From Actinomycetota bacterium (GTDB lineage: Bacteria; Actinomycetota; Thermoleophilia; Solirubrobacterales; Solirubrobacteraceae), in the NCBI GenBank assembly GCA_009699915.1, contig WLNG01000109.1, positions 1 through 5,473 of the forward strand: 5,473 nucleotides of DNA, read 5' to 3'. The number at the start of each line of letters is the position of its first letter. The stretch's first letter is position 1. The translations under genes were made by a program, and so were the position numbers. The notes beneath the pieces were generated by a model. The model saw only the letters and a program-made list of their open reading frames with translations. It was not told the origin of the DNA and made no database searches. Of this stretch, positions 1-5,473 are shown piece by piece.

Positions 1-1
1 C

Positions 2-1081
2 TTCATCGACGGCGGCGCCGACGCGGAGCGCACCGTCGCGGCGAACGAGCGCGCCTACGCGCAGCGCACGATCGTGCCCCGCTACCTGGTGGATGTCAGC
101 AACCGCGATCTCGGCTGCGAACTCTTCGGCCACCAGCTGGCGATGCCGCTGCTCATCGCGCCGACCGGCCTGGCGCGGATCGCCCATCCGGCCGGCGAGA
201 TCGCCGGCGCGCGCGCCGCGCGCTCGGCCGGCGTCGGCTTCGTCGTCAGCTCCGCTTCGAGCGACTCGCTCGAACGCGTCGCGAGCGAGGCCGGTGGGCT
301 GCTCTGGTTCCAGCTCTACCTCTGGCCGGACCGGGCGATCGTCGAGCAGTTCGTTCAGCGGGCTGCGAGCGCGGGCTATGGGGCGCTGGTCGTGACCGTG
401 GACGTGCCGGTGATCGGCAACCGCCTGCGCGACGTGCGCAACGGGTTCTCGATCCCGCCGCGGCTGAGCGCGAGCACCGTGGCCGACGTGCTGCGGCATC
501 CGCGTTGGCTTGCAGGTATGCGCCAGCGCCTACGCTTCGGGAATGTGGAAGATCTCGTCGCGCCTGGCGCCGGCTCGATGGAATACGCGCGCTTCGTCAA
601 CCGGATGCTCGCGAATCCCGCTGCTGATTGGGCGACGTTCGACTGGATCCGCGCGGCATGGGAGGGGCCGCTGCTCGTGAAGGGCGTGCTGAGCACCGAG
701 GACGCCCGGCGCGCGGTGGACCACGGAGCCGACGGGCTGATCGTCTCCAACCACGGCGGGCGGCAGCTCGACGACGCCCCCGCGAGCCTCGACGTGCTGC
801 CGGCGATCGTCGAGGCGGCGCCGACGGTGCCGGTGCTCGTGGACGGCGGGGTTCGCCGCGGCTCGGACATGCTCAAGGCGCTCGCGCTCGGTGCCCGCGC
901 CTGCCTGATCGGACGGCCGTGGCTCTACGGCCTGGCCGCCGCAGGCGAGCGCGGAGTCACCGGGGTGCTCGACGTGCTGCGTGCTGAGCTTGATCGCACG
1001 CTCGCGCTCAGCGGAGTGCCGGGCGTCGGGTCGCTGACACCGGAAGCGGTTGGCTATGGCGGGCCGGGGCGAGCGTCATGA
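2..1081 (+). CDS. FMN-dependent alpha-hydroxy-acid dehydrogenase/oxidase (5'-truncated by window edge)
   Basis: This enzyme oxidises an L-2-hydroxyacid to the 2-oxoacid using FMN, in the family of glycolate oxidase, L-lactate dehydrogenase, mandelate dehydrogenase and long-chain hydroxyacid oxidase. The frame is open from base 2 (359 codons seen) and probably lacks about 20-25 N-terminal residues. A GTG at 74 is in frame, but family sequence (FIDGGADAE, fragment residues 1-9) lies before it, so it is not the start. Visible family motifs, in fragment numbering, are APTGLA (53-58, FMN-binding strand), WFQLY (active-site Tyr106), TVDVPV (Asp134), LLVKG (Lys227), SNHGGRQLD (catalytic His251 and Arg254), DGGVRRGSD (281-289) and IGRPWLYG (303-310, FMN phosphate region). 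The position equivalent to glycolate oxidase Tyr24 appears to be Phe1, as I recall for long-chain hydroxyacid oxidase HAO2. No signal peptide can be judged. The stop overlaps the next start by four bases. The family is near certain; the substrate is unknown, with aryl or long-chain 2-hydroxyacids plausible from the neighbour. Confidence 0.95.
   Translation, partial: FIDGGADAERTVAANERAYAQRTIVPRYLVDVSNRDLGCELFGHQLAMPLLIAPTGLARIAHPAGEIAGARAARSAGVGFVVSSASSDSLERVASEAGGLLWFQLYLWPDRAIVEQFVQRAASAGYGALVVTVDVPVIGNRLRDVRNGFSIPPRLSASTVADVLRHPRWLAGMRQRLRFGNVEDLVAPGAGSMEYARFVNRMLANPAADWATFDWIRAAWEGPLLVKGVLSTEDARRAVDHGADGLIVSNHGGRQLDDAPASLDVLPAIVEAAPTVPVLVDGGVRRGSDMLKALALGARACLIGRPWLYGLAAAGERGVTGVLDVLRAELDRTLALSGVPGVGSLTPEAVGYGGPGRAS
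1066..1073 (+). promoter_or_regulatory. Possible weak ribosome binding site for the oxidoreductase gene
   Basis: GGGGCGAG ends four bases before the ATG at 1078, inside the end of the preceding gene. It is purine-rich but not a canonical GGAGG and is set rather close to the start, so initiation may depend on coupling through the ATGA overlap. Confidence 0.3.
1078..1081 (+). other. ATGA start/stop overlap (translational coupling)
   Basis: The start codon of the 2-oxoacid:ferredoxin oxidoreductase (ATG 1078-1080) shares bases with the stop of the hydroxyacid dehydrogenase (TGA 1079-1081). Such four-base overlaps are typical of co-transcribed genes whose translation is coupled by ribosome re-initiation. 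The overlap is seen directly; the coupling is inferred from general knowledge. Confidence 0.9.
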
Positions 1082-4000
1082 ACCCGTTGCAGCAGACCGC
1101 GCAGGAGATCGCCGCCGAGGTGCTGCAGCCGGTCGCCCCGGCGCGTGCAGGCGGCGCGCCGCAGCTGCTGACCGGCGTCCAAGCGATCGTCCGCCTGCTC
1201 GCTGAGCAGCGGCGCCTTGATGACTCGCGCGGCCTGAATACGCGCGTCTTCATCAGCGGGTACCCCGGCTCGCCGCTCGGCGGCCTGGACCTCGAGATCG
1301 GCCGGCGCGCGCGGGAGCTCGACGCGCTCGGCGTCGTCTTTACGCCCGGCGTCAACGAGGAGCTCGCGGCGACCGCCGTTGGCGGGACGCAGCTGGTCGA
1401 GGAGCTTCCCGGCCGCACCTGCGACGGGGTGACCGGCTTCTGGTACGGCAAGGCACCCGGGCTCGACCGCGCGGCGGATGCGATCCGTCACGGGAACCTC
1501 AGCGGCACGACGCACCTCGGGGGCGCGGTTGCCCTGATCGGCGACGACCCGATGTGCAAGTCCTCGACGCTGCCGAGCTCGTGCGAGGCGATGGCCGAGA
1601 GCCTGATGCTGCCGCTGTTCGCGCCCGGTAGTCCGCAGGAGATCCTGACGCTCGGCCTGCACGCGGTGGCGCTCTCGCGCCATGCTGGTCTCTGGGCGGC
1701 GATGAAGATCGTCTCCGACGTCGCCGATGCGTCCCAGGCGCTGAGCTTCGATGCGCGCGAGGCCGCAATCCCGCTGCCGCCGGCGGAGAGCCGCGGCGGC
1801 CCGCCCGTGCTGCTCGGTCACGCGTCGGTCGTCGCCGAGCATGACCTGATGACCGTCCGGCTCGAGCGGGCCCGCGAGTATTGCCGCCAGCACGCGCTCA
1901 ACCGGATCGTCTTCGAGCCAACCGACGCACGCGTGGCGCTCGTCGCGCCCGGGCCGGGATTCGCGACGCTGCGGCGCGCGCTGGCCATCGCCGGTCTAGA
2001 CGATGCCGGTCTCGAAGAGCACGGCATCCGGCTCGTCGAGATCCGGATGGTCTGGCCGCTCGATCGCGCGCAGATCGCCGAGCTCACTGCCGGGGTCGAG
2101 GAGGTCGTCGTCGTCGAGGACAAGCGCCCGTTCGTCGAGCGCCAACTACGCGACCTGCTCTACGGGCTGCCGGGTGCGCCGCGGATCCTCGGCAAGCACG
2201 ATGAGTTCGGCCAGCCGCTCGTCAGCGCTCAGGGCTCGGTCGATCCCTCGGCGCTTGCGCGGGTGATCGCCGAGCGGTGGTTCGGCGGCGTCACGCCCGG
2301 CCTGGAGACAAACCTCGCGGCGTCCGCCGACGCGCTGCCGATGACACGGCCGCCGTTCTTCTGCTCCGGCTGCCCGCACAACCTTTCGACCCGCGCGCCC
2401 GATGACACGCTCGTCGGTGCAGGGATCGGCTGCCACTCGCTGATCTGGTTCGACCCGCTCCAGAAGCGCGGGCGGCTGCTCGGCGCACCGCAGATGGGCG
2501 GGGAGGGCGCGCAGTGGATCGGCATGCAGCCGTTCACCAGCGATCCGCACTACCGCACGAACATGGGCGACGGGACGTTCCACCACTCGGGCTCGCTCGC
2601 GATTCGCTCTGCGGTCGCCGCTGGGCTGAACATCACCTACCGGCTGCTCTTCAACGACGCGATCGCGATGACCGGCGGCCAGCCTCCGCCCGGCCGCATG
2701 GGCCTGCCGGAGCTGACGCACTGGCTGCGCATCGAGGGTGTTCGGCGCACGGTCCTGACGACCGAGGATCCGAAGGCGCTGCGCGCGCTGAAGCTCGCTC
2801 CGGGGACCGAGGTGCGCGACCGCCGCGATCTGGAGGAGATTCAGCAGGAACTCGCCGAGGTGCCCGGCGTGACGGTCGTCCTGCACGTGGACCGCTGCGC
2901 GAACGAGGAGCGGCGCATGCGCAAGCGCGGAAAGCTGCCGACCCCGGCCGAGCACGTGTGGATCAACGAGCGGGTCTGCGAGGGGTGCGGCGACTGCGGC
3001 GACCGCTCAAGCTGCCTGTCTGTCGTGCCGGTCGAAACCGATTTCGGTCGCAAGACGCGGATCCAGCGCTCCTCCTGCACGCAGGACCTTTCGTGCCTTG
3101 AGGGAGATTGCCCGTCGTTCCTGCTGGTGCGGGCGCCCGATGGCCCCGTCCGCCGCGCTGACCCGGGGGCGCCACCTGTCGCGCTCACGCCTCCTGTGGC
3201 GGCGGTGCCGACCGACCGGCCGGTGCTGATCCGCATGCCCGGCATCGGCGGGACCGGCGTGGTGACCGTCGCGCGCATCCTTGAGGTTGCCGCAATCCTC
3301 GACGGGCTCTGGACGAGCGGGCTCGATCAGACCGGCCTCGCGCAGAAGGGCGGCGCCGTGATCTCCGATGTGCGGATCGGCCCGGAGCCTGCTCCGGGCG
3401 CCGTGCGTGCGGGTGCGGGGGAGATCGACCTGCTGCTCGGGCTCGACGCGCTCGGCGCCGTCACGGCGGACACGCTCGCGAAGCTCGATCCGGGGCGCAC
3501 CACGGCGGTGCTGAACACGACGCCCGTCCCGACCGCCGCCATCACTCAGGACGTAGACGCCGCCGCGATCCCGATCGGGACGATCGACAGGCGCCTGCGT
3601 GAGCGCACCCGCGCCGACCGTCTCCTGTCCGTCGATGCCGGCTGGATCGCCGAGCGGCTCTTCAGCGACCACATGCAGTCGAATGTCGTGATGCTCGGCG
3701 CAGCCTTCCAGCACGGGTGCCTTCCGGTCAGTGAACACGCGCTGACCGAGGCGATCATCGCCAACGGCGCCGGCGCCGAACGCAATCTGCTGGCCTTCGC
3801 GTGGGGGCGGGCGGCCGCACTTGACGCAGATGCGGTCAGCGCCGCGCTCGCCGAGCAGGCGCCGGCCCCGCCCGCCCCGGTGCCGGCGATCACGCAGGCC
3901 GTCGCACAGACCGGATTCGACGGGGAGCTCGCCGAGCTCGTCACGCGCCTCGCACAGGAGCTCCACGACTATCAGGACGCGCGCTGCGCGCGCGAGTACG

Positions 4001-4569
4001 TCGAGGCCGTCGAGCAGGTGGCCCGCAGCGAGGCCGGGGCGCTCGGTGCGGGAGCGAACGCAATCGCACTCGCCTACGCGCGCGGCCTCCACAAGCTGAC
4101 GGCCTACAAGGATGAGTACGAGGTCGCGCGACTGCACCTGGACCCGGTGGAGCGCGCGCGGCTGGAACAGGAGTTCGGGCCGGGAGCCCGCGCAACGATC
4201 ATGCTCCGCCCGCCGCTGCTGGCAGCGATGGGCCTCAAGCGCAAGGTCCGGGTGCGCTTCGGCCAGCAGCCGCTGCTGCGCCTGCTGCGCTCCTGCCGAC
4301 GCCTGCGCGGGACGTCGTTCGATCCGTTTGGACGGGCGCAGGTCCGTCGCGTTGAGCGTGCGCTGATCGGCGAGTACCGCGGCCTGGTCGCAGCCGCGCT
4401 CGAGCGGCTGACGCCAGCGAATGCAAGCGCCGTGACCGAACTGGCCGCCCTGCCCGACGTCGTGCGCGGCTACGAAGACCTGAAGCTCGCCAATGTCGAA
4501 CGCTTCCGCGCGCGCGCCGCTGAGCTGAGCGCCGAACTCGGATCCGCCGAGGGCGTTCCCGCGGGCTGA
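1078..4569 (+). CDS. Single-chain indolepyruvate-type 2-oxoacid:ferredoxin oxidoreductase
   Basis: This cytoplasmic enzyme should convert an (aryl) 2-oxoacid plus CoA to acyl-CoA and CO2 with ferredoxin as acceptor. At 1163 residues it matches the long fused IOR-like family rather than split IorA/IorB. Domains in order: pyrimidine-binding alpha domain (about 30-225; FISGYPGSPLGG at 58-69, VNEELAA at 92-98); a domain II-like segment (about 240-400); TPP domain (about 421-610) with GDG at 497-499 and Asn526 about 30 residues on, then MTGGQ. Cys429, Cys432 (CSGCPH), Cys452 (GIGCH) and Cys607 look like proximal-cluster ligands. An iron-sulfur segment follows: Cys634, 637, 640 and 646, then Cys667, 673 and 678. 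A Pro/Ala linker (about 686-714) leads to the gamma/IorB-type domain (about 716-910; MPGIGGTGVV at 720-729, QTGLAQKGG at 751-759). A second AP-rich linker (about 927-938) precedes a DUF6537-like C-terminus (about 945-1150; LTAYKDEYEVARLH, GTSFDPFG). The ATG lies inside the stop of the preceding gene, and family homology begins about residue 28. All key motifs are intact. 'Indolepyruvate' is a family name; phenylpyruvate, phenylglyoxylate or branched 2-oxoacids are alternatives. Confidence 0.95.
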   Translation: MNPLQQTAQEIAAEVLQPVAPARAGGAPQLLTGVQAIVRLLAEQRRLDDSRGLNTRVFISGYPGSPLGGLDLEIGRRARELDALGVVFTPGVNEELAATAVGGTQLVEELPGRTCDGVTGFWYGKAPGLDRAADAIRHGNLSGTTHLGGAVALIGDDPMCKSSTLPSSCEAMAESLMLPLFAPGSPQEILTLGLHAVALSRHAGLWAAMKIVSDVADASQALSFDAREAAIPLPPAESRGGPPVLLGHASVVAEHDLMTVRLERAREYCRQHALNRIVFEPTDARVALVAPGPGFATLRRALAIAGLDDAGLEEHGIRLVEIRMVWPLDRAQIAELTAGVEEVVVVEDKRPFVERQLRDLLYGLPGAPRILGKHDEFGQPLVSAQGSVDPSALARVIAERWFGGVTPGLETNLAASADALPMTRPPFFCSGCPHNLSTRAPDDTLVGAGIGCHSLIWFDPLQKRGRLLGAPQMGGEGAQWIGMQPFTSDPHYRTNMGDGTFHHSGSLAIRSAVAAGLNITYRLLFNDAIAMTGGQPPPGRMGLPELTHWLRIEGVRRTVLTTEDPKALRALKLAPGTEVRDRRDLEEIQQELAEVPGVTVVLHVDRCANEERRMRKRGKLPTPAEHVWINERVCEGCGDCGDRSSCLSVVPVETDFGRKTRIQRSSCTQDLSCLEGDCPSFLLVRAPDGPVRRADPGAPPVALTPPVAAVPTDRPVLIRMPGIGGTGVVTVARILEVAAILDGLWTSGLDQTGLAQKGGAVISDVRIGPEPAPGAVRAGAGEIDLLLGLDALGAVTADTLAKLDPGRTTAVLNTTPVPTAAITQDVDAAAIPIGTIDRRLRERTRADRLLSVDAGWIAERLFSDHMQSNVVMLGAAFQHGCLPVSEHALTEAIIANGAGAERNLLAFAWGRAAALDADAVSAALAEQAPAPPAPVPAITQAVAQTGFDGELAELVTRLAQELHDYQDARCAREYVEAVEQVARSEAGALGAGANAIALAYARGLHKLTAYKDEYEVARLHLDPVERARLEQEFGPGARATIMLRPPLLAAMGLKRKVRVRFGQQPLLRLLRSCRRLRGTSFDPFGRAQVRRVERALIGEYRGLVAAALERLTPANASAVTELAALPDVVRGYEDLKLANVERFRARAAELSAELGSAEGVPAG

Positions 4570-4585
4570 GCGGCGACTGGGCGTC

Positions 4586-4613
4586 CGTTCGGGCGACCCG
4601 TCCCCACCGAACG
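4586..4613 (+). repeat. Inverted repeat in the intergenic gap (possible weak hairpin)
   Basis: CGTTCGG (4586-4592) is the exact reverse complement of CCGAACG (4607-4613), separated by 14 bases. A competing small hairpin, CGGG-cga-CCCG, lies at 4590-4600. No T-run follows, so this is not a convincing intrinsic terminator. It might be an RNA processing or attenuating element, a regulator site, or chance in GC-rich DNA. Confidence 0.35.
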
Positions 4614-4642
4614 TGCCGTTGCCCCTCGTGGCGCCGGGCGGC

Positions 4643-4652
4643 GACGATCGTC
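4643..4652. repeat. 10-base perfect palindrome just before the HyuA-like start
   Basis: GACGATCGTC is self-complementary and ends two bases before the ATG at 4655, where a ribosome binding site would sit. No clear Shine-Dalgarno sequence is visible here; GGGCGGCG at 4636-4643 is the nearest G-rich stretch. It could be an operator half or could affect ribosome access, but a single 10-base palindrome is weak evidence. Confidence 0.3.
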
Positions 4653-4654
4653 CG

Positions 4655-5473
4655 ATGTTCAGAGTCGGCGTTGATATCGGGGGCACCTTCACGGATGTGG
4701 TCGTCGCCTCAGATGACGGGCGGGTGACTCGTGCGAAGGCGCTCACGACTCCCGTTGACTACACCGAGGGCGTCGTCAACGCGGTCGGCAACGCGGCCCG
4801 CGAGATCGGCATCACCGCCGAGGAGCTGATGCGTGGCTGCCTGGCGTTCGTCAACGGCACGACGGTCGTCACGAACGCGATCGCGCAGCAGCGCGGGCGG
4901 CGTGTGGGCCTCCTGACGACGCGCAACTTCAAGCAGTCGATCTACATCCACCGCGGGATCCGCGAGATCCAGCTCGATCTCCAGAAGGAGACGCGACTGC
5001 CCGACATCGTGCGCCAGCGGCACGTCGGCGAGGTGGACGAGCGCGTCAGCAAGAGCGGCGAGGTGCTCGTGCCGCTGAGCGAGGACGACGTGCGCCGCGA
5101 GGCCCGTCGGCTCGTCGAGGATGAGGGCGTCGAGGCGCTCGCCATCTGCTTCCTCTGGTCATTCCGCCATCCCGCGCACGAGCGTCGTACCGCTGAGATC
5201 GTCCGCGAGCTCTACCCGGAGCTGTTCGTCACCGTCTCGTCTGAGATCTATCCGCGCATCCGCGAGTACGAGCGCATGAACACCGCGGTGCTGAACGCAT
5301 TCGTCTCCGAAGGCGCCGAGACGTACATCGGCAAGCTGATCGACCGGGTCGGCGAGATGGGCATGGCCGATGGACACATCGCCTTCATGCATGCGCTCGG
5401 CGGCCATATCGGCGCCCCCGAGGCGATGGGTGAACCGATCCGCCTCACGCACTCCGGGCCGGTCGGGGGGATC
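4655..5473 (+). CDS. Hydantoinase A/oxoprolinase family protein, N-terminal part (runs off window)
   Basis: The frame is open from ATG 4655 to the right edge (273 codons), so the gene is 3'-truncated by the window only; family members are usually about 650-700 residues. The start gives MFRVGVDIGGTFTDVV, the typical beginning of HyuA-like proteins, whose DIGGTFTD (7-14) is the nucleotide-binding loop of an actin-like ATPase fold. In-frame GTG/TTG codons upstream (4613, 4619, 4628) would add non-homologous residues. The Hydant_A_N-like domain spans about 3-180, with NGTTVVTNAI (67-76; the family usually has HGTT) and GLLTTRNF (85-92). The Hydantoinase_A domain begins near 195 with SSEIYPRIREYERMNTAVLNAF (split here as SSEIYPRIREYE at 195-206 and RMNTAVLNAF at 207-216). 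The later segment reads FMHALGG (244-250) and HSGPVGG (266-272), where the family more often has SNGG and SGPAGG. Members use ATP on cyclic amides (hydantoins, 5-oxoproline) or carboxylate ketones (acetone, acetophenone), generally with a HyuB-type partner, which would lie downstream if present. The substrate cannot be assigned. Confidence 0.9.
   Translation, partial: MFRVGVDIGGTFTDVVVASDDGRVTRAKALTTPVDYTEGVVNAVGNAAREIGITAEELMRGCLAFVNGTTVVTNAIAQQRGRRVGLLTTRNFKQSIYIHRGIREIQLDLQKETRLPDIVRQRHVGEVDERVSKSGEVLVPLSEDDVRREARRLVEDEGVEALAICFLWSFRHPAHERRTAEIVRELYPELFVTVSSEIYPRIREYERMNTAVLNAFVSEGAETYIGKLIDRVGEMGMADGHIAFMHALGGHIGAPEAMGEPIRLTHSGPVGGI

Larger units (their letters stand above)
4570..4654 (+). 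other. 85-base intergenic gap without a visible promoter
   Basis: Apart from the inverted repeat and palindrome listed separately, the gap is very GC-rich. It contains no AT-rich -10-like hexamer and no terminator-like stem with a T-tract. Co-transcription of the HyuA-like gene with the upstream pair is therefore the simplest reading, though high-GC promoters are easily missed by eye. Confidence 0.5.

Noticed and set aside
628..987. Plus-strand Arg/Ala/Gly-rich open frame inside the dehydrogenase gene, and a similar one at 2514-3101
   Set aside because: These are low-complexity out-of-frame translations of GC-rich coding sequence with no initiation signal, overlapping genes with intact motifs.
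74..1081. GTG at 74 as the start of the hydroxyacid dehydrogenase
   Set aside because: Family-conserved residues (FIDGGADAE and following) are encoded in the same frame from base 2, so the gene begins before the window.
4272..4290. Tandem CTGCTGCGC repeat
   Set aside because: It encodes the in-frame PLLRLLR segment of the C-terminal domain; it is ordinary GC-rich codon use, with only two copies.
4570..4654. Intrinsic terminator after the oxidoreductase gene
   Set aside because: The only stems are 7 and 4 base pairs and no T-run follows.
3007..4746. Long minus-strand open frame (579 codons), with further ones at 1054-1893 and 2146-2955
   Set aside because: All three lie in the minus frame whose codons exactly mirror the plus codons of the oxidoreductase gene. 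Stops there need plus-strand TTA, CTA or TCA, which are rare in this GC-rich gene; the frames break where CTA or TCA occurs (for example CTA 2146-2148, TCA 3007-3009). The translations show no recognisable domain, while the plus strand is motif-complete.

Overview
The window is a compact, GC-rich, single-direction stretch with strongly G/C-biased third codon positions. Base composition and protein style suggest a high-GC bacterium, possibly an actinobacterium (Thermoleophilia/Conexibacter-like). That placement rests on composition and memory only, so it is tentative. No RNA gene, CRISPR array, insertion sequence or attachment site is visible.

Layout: (1) 2-1081, the 3' part of a gene for an FMN-dependent 2-hydroxyacid dehydrogenase/oxidase, whose start lies before the window. 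(2) 1078-4569, a complete gene for a 1163-residue single-chain 2-oxoacid:ferredoxin oxidoreductase of the indolepyruvate type. It holds the thiamine-diphosphate domain, iron-sulfur cysteines, the gamma-type domain and a C-terminal DUF6537-like domain in one polypeptide. It overlaps gene 1 by four bases (ATGA). (3) 4570-4654, an 85-base gap with a small inverted repeat and a 10-base palindrome but no evident promoter. (4) 4655-5473, the 5' part of a gene for a hydantoinase A/oxoprolinase family protein, which runs off the right edge.

How they may work together: gene 1 would oxidise a 2-hydroxyacid (aryl or long-chain) to the 2-oxoacid. Gene 2 would decarboxylate that oxidatively to an acyl-CoA and pass electrons to ferredoxin. 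The 4-base overlap supports co-translation and makes this two-step route the most coherent reading. The third protein belongs to a family of ATP-dependent amidohydrolases and carboxylases acting on cyclic amides or ketones. It could feed or follow the same catabolic route, but its substrate cannot be read from this sequence. The families are secure; the pathway and its substrate are inference.
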